Made by a program: the position numbers and the translations under genes. The notes below the pieces were generated by a model. The model searched no databases, was not told the DNA's origin, and was given only the letters and a program-made list of their open reading frames with translations. A DNA stretch of 64,000 nucleotides. Origin: Paraburkholderia phenazinium. Lineage in GTDB: Bacteria; Pseudomonadota; Gammaproteobacteria; Burkholderiales; Burkholderiaceae. The stretch lies in the NCBI RefSeq assembly GCF_900100735.1, contig NZ_FNCJ01000009.1:248001-312000 (forward strand), written 5' to 3'. Below, one piece after another: positions 26,386 to 35,708 of this stretch; positions within the stretch are counted from its first letter, which is position 1, and each line of letters opens with the position of its first letter.

Positions 26386-27047
26386 TACAAACCTCGACGT
26401 TGAGAGGGACCCAGCAAACCACCGCAGCGGTAACGGCACGGTTCGCCCGCGCCCATTGCCCTCAGCCGGCCGCCAATCTTACAGCGCACTTTCTGCGCCC
26501 CCCTTAACCCGGCGAGCCCTATAAATTTTCGCGGATCATCGCAAACACGTCGGCGGACTGCCCCTGCAGCATGGCACTTCTGCAGCCCCAATAACATCGG
26601 CAGGGGCGCCGCCATCGTGCCATGCAGAAGATTCGAAAACACCCGGCGCTTTCCGTTCGTGTCGATATGCCGATACAGCCAGACCGTGGGCGTTCCATCG
26701 TCGGCGCAGAAGCGTTCATCGCTCGCGGCGTGGCGGTTGCTCAGCTCGGTCAGATAGATCGGTGGAATCGTTCCGCGGTTCGATGCGAAGGCCTTGGAGC
26801 GGTGAGTTTTCACCGCGCGGACAAGTGTGCGGCAGTCAAATACCATTGTCCATTGGGGGCTCATGTAATGGACAACGTCGGCAATGCCGGGAAGGGTCTA
26901 TCTTGCCCGTCAGTGTTAAGTACCCCTTTCATACCCGCGTTGAACTATTGATCGCCATAGCTCGTCGGTAATGATGCAGGGTCTTTTGCGAAGTGCCGCA
27001 CGAGCTTTAGCCCAAGCCGTAACGGCACCTACCGCTCGTGGAGAGAT
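26386..27047. other. 662-nt stretch without a confidently supported gene
   Basis: A minus-strand frame from 26846 (opening MVFDCRTLVRAVKTHRSKAF) runs into the MlaC promoter and loses protein-like character after about 90 residues. It could be a small unknown protein or a decayed gene. Nothing else is recognised. Confidence 0.35.
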
Positions 27048-28025
27048 CTATTTTGCCGCAACTTCCGCAGTGGGCAGAGGAAAGAATGGCAAAACATATT
27101 CGGCAATTTCCTGCATGACTTCCGAGATCGGCCGGTTGTTAAGCGTCAGGTTTAAAATGACATGATTAATCCCGATCTCCCGCAGAGAATCAAGATGCTC
27201 CACAAGGCGCCGCCGCCCGAGTTTATAACCGAGATAAACGGGTATCGCATCAGCATCGGCATGCTCCTCGAGCTCTACGAACAGTAGCTCGGAAAACGGC
27301 AGAAAGCGTTCGGGAGATTGGCGTTGCACCGTTGTGCGCCATAGCTCAACCCATTTCCTTTGAGATTCGATGTCACGCGGATAGGTCACCCAGCCATCCG
27401 TGTTCCCTGCGATCCACTCTATTGTTTGTCTGGCATTTCCCACGCTTAAGTGCGGCAATTTGCCGGTCAAAGGCTTGGGAAGGAGATCCAGACCGGCCAT
27501 ATTTCCCATCGGCGAATCGATCTCCGGGAAGTCTTCGTGCAACGCACTCAGCATGTACCGATGGGCATCGCGAAATCGCGATGCTACGTCATCATGTGAC
27601 ACGTTAAATGCTGCAAACTCCCGCGGCCTGTCGCCCGACGCGATACCCAGAACGAAACGCCCTCCCGAAAGCACGTCGACAGTCGCTGCGGCCTTGGCGA
27701 CGTGCAGCGGATGCCGGACAGGCAGAACGATTGCGGCAGTACACAGCGCGATATTACGCGTGGCGGCCGCGACTGCGCCGAGCCAAACCCATGGGTCGTA
27801 GAGTTGACCAACGTCTGGCGATGAGGGGTCGTACAACGGGACATCGCGGGCCCACAGGGAGGCAAAGCCCAGGCTGTCGGCTAGCTCTGCGATCCGCAAC
27901 TGCTGGCTCATATCAGGCATCGCTTTGGCGACCCGCACCAGCGGGAACACTACGCCTAACGTTAGGGCCCCGTTGGCGAACAACCTGCGATATCCGATAT
28001 GGGACCTCAAGTGCTCTCTGCCCAT
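27048..28025 (-). CDS. Luciferase-like flavin monooxygenase (BA3436-type oxidoreductase)
   Basis: 325 residues from MGREHLRSHIGYRRLFANGALTLGV (the frame is open to 28151, but homologues start near this point). Bacterial-luciferase TIM barrel: LTLGVVFPLVR, LGFASLWARDVPLYDP, ALCTAAIVLPVRHPLHVAKAAATVDVLSGGRFVLGIASGD and HLSVGNARQTIEWIAGNTDGWVTYPRD. It resembles the luciferase-type oxidoreductase subfamily TIGR03571. Such enzymes use FMNH2 and O2; the substrate is unknown. It directly follows a QueA-like gene on the same strand, which suggests a two-step pathway. Confidence 0.85.
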   Translation of the reverse strand: MGREHLRSHIGYRRLFANGALTLGVVFPLVRVAKAMPDMSQQLRIAELADSLGFASLWARDVPLYDPSSPDVGQLYDPWVWLGAVAAATRNIALCTAAIVLPVRHPLHVAKAAATVDVLSGGRFVLGIASGDRPREFAAFNVSHDDVASRFRDAHRYMLSALHEDFPEIDSPMGNMAGLDLLPKPLTGKLPHLSVGNARQTIEWIAGNTDGWVTYPRDIESQRKWVELWRTTVQRQSPERFLPFSELLFVELEEHADADAIPVYLGYKLGRRRLVEHLDSLREIGINHVILNLTLNNRPISEVMQEIAEYVLPFFPLPTAEVAAK

Positions 28026-28154
28026 CGAATCGGCCTTCTGTTGAGCGCCTTTATTAAGGATAACGATTGGTTCCGCTGCGGACTTGCCGCCCGGCCGAAG
28101 TTCCGCCCGCTCAGCCGCGTGCTCATTCTCAAGCGGCCCGAAAGGCCGCATGTG

Positions 28155-29528
28155 CTAAATGATGAGCATACTGTCGCCGAACATATCGAACTCGTACGAG
28201 CCGCGGTCGACAAGTTCCCGGTAGCTGCGCATAACCAGGTCCTTTCCTGCAAAGGCCGCGGTCAGAACCAGATGGCTAGAGCGCGGTTGATGTAGATTGG
28301 TAAGCAGTACGTCCACGACCTTAAAGTCAAATCCAGGGAAGATATAGAGGTCGGTCCAACGACTCCCCGGCTCAATGGGCGCTTTGCGTTGCTTGCCTAA
28401 ACCGAGTGTTTCCAATGTTCGTAGAACTGTCGTGCCGACGGCAACAATGCGACGCTTCTCTGCCATTGCGCGATTGATTTGCTCCGCCGCAGTGTTCCCC
28501 ACCTCGAAGTATTCAGGTTTTACTTCGTGATTCTCGACTTCATCCGCACTGATGTGACGAACTGCGAGCATTTCAGTCGCTCCGATATGCAATGTCACAT
28601 AAGCGATCTCCACCCCTTTTTCTTTGATTCGTTTCAGCAGCTCCGCCGAAAAGTGAAGTCCAGCGGACGGTATCTGCAGGGAGCCCGGTGTCTTCGCGTA
28701 GACGGCCCGATAGGTAGACGGCGCGACCTGCCAGTACGTAGAGGCGACCAATGTAGATGCGTCAGCCGCCAGGCTCTTGGCAGGCTTAGCTGGTTTGCCG
28801 GCTTCTCCCGGTTTACCGGCTTCTCCGGGTTTGCCTGCCTCTCCGGGTTTGCCTGCCTCTCCGGGTTTGCCTGCCTCTCCGGGTTTGCCTGCCTCCCCGG
28901 GTTTGCCTGCCTCCCCGGGTTTGCCCGCTTCCCGAGGTTTGCCCGCCTCGCCGGGTTTGCCTGGCGCCCCGGGCTTGCCCGCTTCGCCTGGCTTGCCCAG
29001 CGAGCTAGAAACAATCGGGGCTTCCAAGGTCCACGAGCTGGCGAAAGGTTGCCCACAGCGTTGCCCGTACTGCTCGAGCGCCGAGTTCAGGCGTTCCAAC
29101 GGCTCCAAAGACACTTGCCAGAATCCGTCCGGCCGAAGCGCGAGCAAGCGGACAGAGAGGCCCTCATCATCAACCGAAGTCAAAGTGAGCCCGGGACGAA
29201 GCTCAACAGAAGGCCTGATATCCACAACACTCGTACCATCGGGTTCGTGGCCGTATATCACCACCGACAACGTGTGGTCTTCCCATCCGAACAGCAGTGT
29301 GTTCGGCAACACATAACTGTCGTTCAATACCAGCAAATCACCTGGGCGAAAGTAGTCGTAAATACTGGAAAAAATCGTATGCTCGATGGAGTCCGACGAG
29401 CGATCAAGCACGATCATTTGCCCCCCGTCTCGCCCTCTGCCTCTAAACTCCGCGGGGTAGCTCGGTATGGTGCGAGCGTCGAATGGAAAGTCGAATTCAC
29501 GTGTTTTCACAACAACTCTCCTAAGCAA
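28155..29528 (-). CDS. QueA-family SAM ribosyltransferase-isomerase paralogue with collagen-like insert
   Basis: 457 residues, about 100 longer than canonical QueA (which transfers the ribosyl moiety of SAM to preQ1-tRNA). QueA features are visible: RPGDLLVLNDSYVLP, QIPSAGLHFSAELLKRI, VTLHIG, RRIVAVGTTVLRTLE, TDLYIFPGFDFKVVDVLLTN and TAAFAGKDLVMRSYRE. Residues about 178-249 are a Gly-X-Y repeat of GKPGEA units, absent from QueA proteins I know. The N-terminal region is also divergent. Together with the adjacent flavin monooxygenase, this may be a specialised paralogue rather than the tRNA enzyme. Confidence 0.82.
   Translation of the reverse strand: MLRRVVVKTREFDFPFDARTIPSYPAEFRGRGRDGGQMIVLDRSSDSIEHTIFSSIYDYFRPGDLLVLNDSYVLPNTLLFGWEDHTLSVVIYGHEPDGTSVVDIRPSVELRPGLTLTSVDDEGLSVRLLALRPDGFWQVSLEPLERLNSALEQYGQRCGQPFASSWTLEAPIVSSSLGKPGEAGKPGAPGKPGEAGKPREAGKPGEAGKPGEAGKPGEAGKPGEAGKPGEAGKPGEAGKPGEAGKPAKPAKSLAADASTLVASTYWQVAPSTYRAVYAKTPGSLQIPSAGLHFSAELLKRIKEKGVEIAYVTLHIGATEMLAVRHISADEVENHEVKPEYFEVGNTAAEQINRAMAEKRRIVAVGTTVLRTLETLGLGKQRKAPIEPGSRWTDLYIFPGFDFKVVDVLLTNLHQPRSSHLVLTAAFAGKDLVMRSYRELVDRGSYEFDMFGDSMLII
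28782..28997 (-). repeat. In-frame 18-bp tandem repeat encoding a collagen-like tract
   Basis: Eighteen-base units encode GKPGEA; about 12 units, the central ones almost identical and the edge ones diverged (GKPGAP, GKPREA, AKPAKP). Confidence 0.9.
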
Positions 29529-30075
29529 GCTATGTAGATATCTCGCCAGTACGCACCCGGGCGAGAGAGGTCGTTGAAATGGAACCGAATGCGCGCGACC
29601 AAAGCAGCGTACGGATAAATTTTCCGATGCAATTACATTCGTTTTCCTAATTAAACAAAGCCCGACATCAAATCGACATGAATCGCGCTCGCGCGGCGCC
29701 TCCTTTGACGATGCACCGTCGAGCCTCGCAGGACTGTTTCAACAGCCCGTTAGCAGCGGCAAGGCTGGAATGGAAGCGTGTGCGGACGCGAAAGAAGTCC
29801 GGATTGCCCCCTGGCCACCTGTCCGGGAAAGTTAGACCACTACATACCTCCTTGTCCACCTGTGCCATCTGACAGGTTGCCAACGACATGGTGCAGAACT
29901 ATTTTTCGTTGTGAACGAGCGGCAACATCAAGAATTATCGATACGCGTTGCAATGTTCCTTGCACGCGCATCGTCAATCCCTCGCTCAACAGGCCGCGCA
30001 ACCAGAAACAAAGTAGTGCTTGAAATGCCGGCAATTTTTCCCTCATCCACACTGCATTGCGAACAGGAGACAAAA
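29529..30075. other. 547-nt stretch without a supported gene
   Basis: Divergent intergenic space between the QueA-like gene (minus) and the lectin gene (plus), so it should hold both promoters. Short frames around 29670-29890 exist on both strands without clear starts. Nothing else is recognised. Confidence 0.5.
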
Positions 30076-30906
30076 ATGGCGAAGACAAGCAAGGGCTTCA
30101 ACAATCTGCAACATGTCCAGAATCAATGGGGAGGCTCTTCGGCCCCCTGGCATGAAGGCGGCATGTGGGTACTCGGCGGTCGATCCGGGCAAAACGTCGT
30201 GGCACTCAACATTAAATCCGCAGACAACGGAAAGATTTTCACCGGGACGATGACCTATGCTGGCGAAGGTTCGATCGGCTTTCGGGCAACGCTGACGCAA
30301 AACAACACCTATGCGGTCGAGAATCAATGGGGCGGAAACACGGCGCCGTGGCATCCGGGTGGCACGTGGATCATCGGCTGCCGCGTCAATCAGAACGTGG
30401 TGGCAGTCAATATCGAATCAGGCGATAAGGGCGCAACGCTCGCTGGATCCATCACCTACGCTGGCGAAGGCCCGATCGGTTTCAAGAGCGAGCAGGCAGA
30501 TGGCGGCGTTTACTCAGTTGAAAACCAATGGGGCGGCCCGTCGGCGCCTTGGCACGCTGGCGGTGTTTGGGTAATCGGCGCGCGCGATCAAGCCGTCGTT
30601 GCACTCAACGTCCAGTCCGCGGATGGTGGAAAGAACCTGAACGGAACCAACACTTACTATGGCGAAGGGGCCATTGGCTTCAAGGGGAATTCCGTCGCGG
30701 GCAACAACTATGCAGTCGAAAATCAATGGGGAGGATCGTCCGCCCCCTGGCATCCGGGCGGTGTCTGGTTGCTCGGCTGCCGGTCAGGCCAGAACGTCGT
30801 GGAAGTCAATATCACCTCCGGCGACAACGGCAACACGTTCAACGGCAGTATGACCTATAGCGGCGAGGGTCCGATCGGCTTCCGCGCCTTTGCATTGCCG
30901 CAATAA
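30076..30906 (+). CDS. OAAH-family lectin with four repeats (Oscillatoria agglutinin homologue)
   Basis: 276 residues made of four repeats of about 67, each opening (N/E)NQWGG-SAPWH and containing W(V/I)(L/I)G, VVA(L/V)N and YxGEG-IGF. NQWGG occurs at residues 16, 83, 150 and 216. This is the Oscillatoria agardhii agglutinin homologue family, which binds high-mannose glycans; a four-repeat Burkholderia member (BOA) is known. The third repeat has lost one residue (ARDQAVV for CRSGQNVV). No signal peptide is present, so it is cytoplasmic or released unconventionally. ATG 30076 follows AGGAG. A stem-loop at 30920-30948 follows the stop. Confidence 0.93.
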   Translation: MAKTSKGFNNLQHVQNQWGGSSAPWHEGGMWVLGGRSGQNVVALNIKSADNGKIFTGTMTYAGEGSIGFRATLTQNNTYAVENQWGGNTAPWHPGGTWIIGCRVNQNVVAVNIESGDKGATLAGSITYAGEGPIGFKSEQADGGVYSVENQWGGPSAPWHAGGVWVIGARDQAVVALNVQSADGGKNLNGTNTYYGEGAIGFKGNSVAGNNYAVENQWGGSSAPWHPGGVWLLGCRSGQNVVEVNITSGDNGNTFNGSMTYSGEGPIGFRAFALPQ

Positions 30907-30919
30907 CATCAGCAGTCCG

Positions 30920-30948
30920 GACGACAGGGGCAGATTGAGCCTGTCGTC
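30920..30948 (+). terminator. Stem-loop after the lectin gene
   Basis: Perfect 9-bp stem (GACGACAGG/CCTGTCGTC) with an 11-nt loop, 14 nt after the lectin stop. There is no T-tract, so termination is a guess. Confidence 0.45.
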
Positions 30949-31103
30949 AGCGCTTGCCTAGGGGCGAGCGAGATCGGCAGGTGATCTCACGCCCCCTCAT
31001 CTATGCCGTAGGCCGGCATCTACTTCTTCTTGGACCCAGCACGGGTTCCCGCCGTATTGCGCCTTTTGCACGCTGCGAGCGATACCACGCCGTCGTATCT
31101 CGC

Positions 31104-31703
31104 CTATGCTGCCAGAGGCCAACGCGCCAGCGCGACGTGCCGGGTACGCCCGAGCAGGCTGTGCATCAAAACAAGCTCGCGCACGTTCCAGCTGGCCGCG
31201 TCAACGGGACGTGCCGCGATCCAGGGCATGCCGTAAGCGAGCGTAACGTGCGGGGTGTAATGCTCCGTGTTCGGCGCAACGGGGCAATCGCCGAATCCTG
31301 CGTTTTGCAATGCTCTTGCAAGCGCCTCGCGGAGCGTGTGGAGGCCAACCACGCCCTCACCGCCTCCCAACACCATTGGTCCGGGCCGCGGTTTCGCTGC
31401 AAAACTCAAAACGTGGTCGAACTCGACGCTGAACGGCTTCATTCTGATTGACGCGGCGGCTTTGGTTGCTACATCAACCAGCCCTTGCGGCAAACCACCT
31501 GCGAAATTTCCAAGATGCTGGAGTGTGACGTGCAGGCGATTGGCAGCGTGTGGCTTGCTCTTTGAGCGGGTCTCGCCGCAGATCTGCTGCGCGAGCTTCG
31601 CGATGTGACCCGCCGTATTGGCATCCGGCAGGACTGCGAAGAACAGGCCGTCTGTCGGGACAGGCGGCGCCTCCAGCCCCGGCAACCAGAGTTGGTCAGC
31701 CAT
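31104..31703 (-). CDS. thpR: 2'-5' RNA ligase (ThpR/LigT family)
   Basis: 199 residues from MADQLWLPGLEAPPVPTDGLFFAVLPD. The two HxTx motifs of the 2H phosphoesterase superfamily are present: HVTLQHLG and HVTLAYG. Family members have 2'-5' RNA ligase or cyclic phosphodiesterase activity; the physiological substrate is unknown. The frame stays open to 31916, but homologues start near 31703. A strong LexA-type box lies about 200 nt upstream. Confidence 0.85.
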   Translation of the reverse strand: MADQLWLPGLEAPPVPTDGLFFAVLPDANTAGHIAKLAQQICGETRSKSKPHAANRLHVTLQHLGNFAGGLPQGLVDVATKAAASIRMKPFSVEFDHVLSFAAKPRPGPMVLGGGEGVVGLHTLREALARALQNAGFGDCPVAPNTEHYTPHVTLAYGMPWIAARPVDAASWNVRELVLMHSLLGRTRHVALARWPLAA

Positions 31704-32281
31704 GATGCGCCCGAGACGATGAAGCAGGCATGTCGATGAATCTCCGTTCAATGGTGCACCAGGCTTACCCAGGCGTCTGAAAGTCGTGCCAATTGCGCCG
31801 TGCTGAGCGACCGGCATCCGGTAGCTCACCCGGCACGCACCCCAAATCACCGCTCCGTTCCCACCTGGCCCGGTCCGTTTTCGTGAATGGGTCACGTTGC
31901 CGCCAATACTGTACATCCATACAGTACAGACGGCAAGCGAGACAACCGACCTTCGCGGGCGGACGGCTATATCGTGCCGAAAAAATTACTGCTTATGCGC
32001 TATGAGATATTAAATTCGATACCTCTTTACCGAATTGAAATCATTAAGCATAAAAACGCGCAATACTAGTGAAAATACCGATGCTGTAGTCAGACTACAT
32101 TTTTACATTGTTTAACACGGAGAATCACTCACAGCCAATCCGGCTGGCCCGATTCCCCCGCTGGCAGGCACACATCTTCGCAGTCACCCTGCGTCGCCGG
32201 CTTTTGCGTCCACGGTGAATCCACCCGACGCGCTCCGCTTTCCCCTCGCCCCACCAAAAGCAGAATCTCGGAGAGACAGAC
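31704..32281. other. 578-nt divergent intergenic stretch
   Basis: Lies between the RNA ligase (minus) and the beta-glucosidase (plus). It contains the LexA box at 31907-31926 and a clearly AT-rich zone (31980-32115) suited to the glucosidase promoter. No gene is supported. Confidence 0.5.
31907..31926. promoter_or_regulatory. LexA (SOS) box
   Basis: TACTG-N10-CAGTA with a fully symmetric 7-bp arm (TACTGTA/TACAGTA) around CATCCA. It matches the E. coli/beta-proteobacterial LexA consensus TACTG-(TA)5-CAGTA at all ten outer positions. The nearest gene reading away from it is the minus-strand RNA ligase. Confidence 0.7.
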
Positions 32282-34495
32282 ATGCAGATCAAACTATGGC
32301 CGGTCGTCGCGTTAGCGGCGACCGTGTGCGTCGTTGCCCGCGCGGGCGCGCCCGACTCTTCATTCGATTTCCCGCCCACCGCGACGGTGATGAACGCGTT
32401 CGATTCGGCCACCGCGCATCGGCGTGCCCACTCCCTCGTCAGTAAAATGACGCTCAGCGAAAAACTGCAATTTATCCATTCGGAGTACGCAATGTCCAGC
32501 GTGCCAGGAGGCGGCGCCGGCTACATTCAAGGTGTGCCGCGCCTTGGCATTCCTGATCTGAATATGGTCGACTCGTCGACAGGCTCCGGCAGCACCAGCC
32601 AGCCTAGCACCACCTTCCCGTCGACCATCGGCGTGGCCGCGAGCTGGGATCGGGGTCTGTCTTCCGCTTTCGGCAAACGGATCGCCATAGAACTGCGCGA
32701 ACAGGGCTTCGGAATGGGTCTGGGCGGAGGCACCAATCTCGCACGTGAGCCGCGTGCCGGCCGGCTGTTCGAGTTTCTTGGCGAAGACCCGCTGCTAGCC
32801 GGGCAGATGCTTGCCGAGCGCACCGACGGCACGCAGAGCCAGAAGGTCATCGCCACGATCAAGCACTTCGCCGGCAACGAGCAGGAATACAACCGGATGG
32901 GCGGCAACAGTCAGATCGACGAGCGCACGCTGCGCGAGATCTATCTGTTGCCGTTCGAAATCGCCGCCAAACGCGCCCAGCCCGGTAGCGTGATGTGCAG
33001 CTACAACGAGCTCAACGGCACTTATGCGTGTGAGAACTCGCATCTGCTCAGCGACGTGCTGAAGAACGACTGGCACTTTGAAGGACAGGTGCAGTCGGAC
33101 TGGGGGGCGACCCATAGCACGGCTAACGCGATCAATGCTGGCCTTGACGAGGAGGAGGATGTCGGCTCAACCGTCTATCTGACGCCCGCCGCGGTTCAGC
33201 AGGCGATCGCGAACGGCTCGGTTTCCACCGCGCGCCTCGATGACATGGTGGAGCGCAAGCTGTACGTCATGATCCGCACGGGCGTCATGGACAATCCTCC
33301 GAAGGGCGGCGGCACGATCGACTTCGCGGGCGCGAACGCATTCGCACAGGCGGTCGAGGAACAGTCAATGGTGTTGCTGAAGAACGATAGCAATCAGTTG
33401 CCACTCTCGGCGGCTTCCCTCTCCCGGATTGCGGTGATTGGCGCGCACGCCGATGCAGCCGTGCTGACCGGTGGCGGCTCGGGTAATACGCGTGATCCGG
33501 TCACGGGCGCGTTCGCGGGTTGCGGGGGCTTGACCTTCGGCACGTCGACAGGGTGCGGTTGGTGGACCAACCCGTGGCTGAAGCTGAACACGCCCATCGT
33601 GGCGGCGATTCAGGCACTCGCGCCGTCGGCACAGGTCAGCTTTGCCGGCAACAGCGATCAGCAGTCGCCGTTCAGCGCCTACACGCAACAGCAGATCCAG
33701 CAGGCTGCGGCGCTTGCGGCTCGCTCGGACGTGGCCATTGTCTTCGTCGCCCAGCCAGCCGGTGAAGATTTCGGCGATCTGCAAAGCCTGGAGCTAGCGA
33801 ATCCGTCGAACCAGGACGCGCTCGTCGAAGCGGTGGCAAGCGCCAATCCCCGCACGATCGTCGTCGTGGAAAGCGGCAACCCGGTCCTGATGCCGTGGAA
33901 GGACAGCGTGGCCGCAATCGTGGAAGCGTGGTATCCGGGCGAAGGCGGCGGTAATGCGATTGCGAATGTCCTGTTCGGCAAGGTCAATCCATCGGGCAAG
34001 CTGCCGGTTACCTTCCCGGTGCATGATCAGGACACCCCAACGTGGGGGCAGAACGGGACGTACGAAGCGAATCCCGTCTACGCGGAAAAGCTGGACATGG
34101 GTTACCGCTGGTATGACGCGAAAAACATCGCGCCGATGTTCGAGTTCGGATACGGGCTGTCGTATACGCATTTCTCGTATTCGGGGCTTTCCGTCGCTCA
34201 TCGTCCTGATGGCGCGCTCGATGTTTCGTTCACCGTACGTAACGATGGTCGCGTAGCGGGTGCGGAAGTGCCGCAGGTGTACCTTGGTGTGCCATACAGT
34301 GGCGAGCCGCCGCGACGTCTCGTCGGATGGGAAAAGGTCGCTATGAACCCGGGTGAGACAAGGCACGTGCGCATTACCGTCACGCCACGCATGCAGAGCG
34401 TGTGGGATACATCGCGCAATGGCTGGCGGTATGTGGCTGGTGGGACGGTGTACGTAGGCGCGTCCTCGCGTGACATTCGCTTGCAAGGGAGCTAG
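32282..34495 (+). CDS. Glycoside hydrolase family 3 beta-glucosidase
   Basis: 737 residues with an N-terminal signal peptide (MQIKLWPVVALAATVCVVARAGA). The GH3 N-domain contains GGGTNLAREPRAGRLFEFLGEDP, KHFAGNEQE (substrate-binding KH) and the nucleophile Asp in VQSDWGATHS. The C-domain has VVVESGNPVLMPW and AWYPGEGGGNAIA, then a fibronectin III-like domain from EFGYGLSYTHFSYS to the end. It hydrolyses beta-linked glucosides in the periplasm or outside. The gene stands alone; no transporter lies beside it. Confidence 0.93.
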   Translation: MQIKLWPVVALAATVCVVARAGAPDSSFDFPPTATVMNAFDSATAHRRAHSLVSKMTLSEKLQFIHSEYAMSSVPGGGAGYIQGVPRLGIPDLNMVDSSTGSGSTSQPSTTFPSTIGVAASWDRGLSSAFGKRIAIELREQGFGMGLGGGTNLAREPRAGRLFEFLGEDPLLAGQMLAERTDGTQSQKVIATIKHFAGNEQEYNRMGGNSQIDERTLREIYLLPFEIAAKRAQPGSVMCSYNELNGTYACENSHLLSDVLKNDWHFEGQVQSDWGATHSTANAINAGLDEEEDVGSTVYLTPAAVQQAIANGSVSTARLDDMVERKLYVMIRTGVMDNPPKGGGTIDFAGANAFAQAVEEQSMVLLKNDSNQLPLSAASLSRIAVIGAHADAAVLTGGGSGNTRDPVTGAFAGCGGLTFGTSTGCGWWTNPWLKLNTPIVAAIQALAPSAQVSFAGNSDQQSPFSAYTQQQIQQAAALAARSDVAIVFVAQPAGEDFGDLQSLELANPSNQDALVEAVASANPRTIVVVESGNPVLMPWKDSVAAIVEAWYPGEGGGNAIANVLFGKVNPSGKLPVTFPVHDQDTPTWGQNGTYEANPVYAEKLDMGYRWYDAKNIAPMFEFGYGLSYTHFSYSGLSVAHRPDGALDVSFTVRNDGRVAGAEVPQVYLGVPYSGEPPRRLVGWEKVAMNPGETRHVRITVTPRMQSVWDTSRNGWRYVAGGTVYVGASSRDIRLQGS

Positions 34496-35031
34496 CCGCC
34501 GCAATTTCATCACGCAGTTGAGCGCGGGCGCGGGGGAGCCCGCGCGTGCCGTTGGGGTGAATTCGGGTGGGTGACGTTGTTGCGGCTTGCCGCGTTTGTA
34601 GGTGCGGATACCGGGTGAAGCGTACCTTGTCAACCTGGACAGGGGCCCACACGGGAACCATGTACTAAGCTCAATTCGGCCACGGCACGCATCGTTCGCT
34701 TCGTGCACTCTCGCTCCGACCACCGGTGATCGAGCGTCGACTGACGGGACCGTGTGCCTGCAAAGCGTAAGCGGTTGTTCATTCCGAACAGGAAAGTCAC
34801 AACAAGACAACTTCTGGTCGAACACGAGTGCGCCATCAGGGAGAATGCTCACCCACAAATAGTACAGCGCGCACGTGCCCACATGGGTCCGTGCGCCGCT
34901 ACGCGGCCGGGTAAGTCACTTCTCCGACTACCTGTCAGGTCCGGTCTAGGCTAATACACGTCCATAGGATAGCGGCGCCTTGCTGACCTCACCGCTGAAC
35001 AGTCGCTCCAGTTGACGTACAAGCGAGGCTC
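34496..35031. other. 536-nt stretch without a supported gene
   Basis: Contains an 8-bp GC stem-loop (34522-34545) just after the glucosidase stop, a possible terminator without a T-tract. Short frames in the rest have no recognisable product. Confidence 0.45.
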
Positions 35032-35370
35032 CTAATCGTGATCACCGTGGGCGACGACATTGAGCCGTCCCGACCTCGTGAGCTGCCGGACCTTGTTCAT
35101 AGATGATGTCTTTGGACTTTTCTTGCATTCGTCCACAACCAAACCTACCGGATTTGCGGCGTCAACAACCAGCTCGTCCGTTGCCTTCACGTCGACTTTG
35201 CTCACGCCAGCAGCCCAGTACAGCAGTGCTGGCTTGTAGTTGTCTGCCAGCGCCAGAAAGTCCTCGCAATTCACCTTTTCCGGTTGCACTCTCGACGTTG
35301 TTTGAGCGAGCCCGGCTTGCGACAGACCGATGATGCTCAACACAACCGAACCCAGGACGATCCTGTTCAT
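35032..35370 (-). CDS. HdeA/HdeB-family acid-stress periplasmic chaperone-like protein
   Basis: 112 residues with a signal peptide ending GLAQT and a strong AGGAGGTGA site 4 nt before the ATG. The mature part VNCEDFLALADNYKPALLYWAAGV with a late VVDECKKSPKTS matches the HdeA layout: one disulfide between two cysteines in a small helical protein. HdeA dissociates at low pH and protects periplasmic proteins. The role is inferred from family. Confidence 0.8.
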   Translation of the reverse strand: MNRIVLGSVVLSIIGLSQAGLAQTTSRVQPEKVNCEDFLALADNYKPALLYWAAGVSKVDVKATDELVVDAANPVGLVVDECKKSPKTSSMNKVRQLTRSGRLNVVAHGDHD

Positions 35371-35708
35371 GGTTCACCTCCTCGAAAGAAAGCAACAACG
35401 GCTCCGGACGGTCGTCCCGACGTATTAATGAAGGGGGGGGTCAGGACGTTTTCGCTTGCTGCATCTGGCATGAAAGCCTGAAGATAATCTATTTCGCCTG
35501 CCTTAAACGAGACTTAAGCAAGGAGGCCTGCTGAGCGTGGCCAGCTCCCGCAACGCACAAGTTTCATGATCCTTTCAGTGCAAGCATCCCGGTTCAATAA
35601 AGAATATCGATCGTGAACCTGGGTGGAACTATTCATGTCGAAATAACAGGTCAATCGTGAAGAGTGGGATGAATGCGCTCCCGGAGCACCCGGTTGTCTG
35701 GAGTCGAA
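35371..35708. other. 338-nt divergent intergenic stretch
   Basis: Leader between the HdeA-like gene and the next plus-strand frame, including a run of eight or nine G residues near 35433. No gene is supported. Confidence 0.4.

Noticed and set aside
26385..26846. Minus-strand frame opening MVFDCRTLVRAVKTHRSKAF
   Set aside because: Loses protein-like character after about 90 residues and runs into the MlaC start; no ribosome site or family seen.
28782..28997. CRISPR-like or minisatellite repeats
   Set aside because: Contiguous 18-bp units in frame within a QueA-like gene, no spacers.
28479..29537. 352-codon open frame antisense to the QueA-like gene
   Set aside because: Its GFAxLxGFA repeats are only the reverse of the collagen-like repeat DNA.
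29668..29889. Small frames on both strands upstream of the lectin
   Set aside because: No ribosome site and no similarity to a known protein; the region is better explained as a divergent promoter zone.
34522..34545. Terminator after the beta-glucosidase
   Set aside because: The stem is GC-rich but short and has no T-tract; noted only in the intergenic entry.
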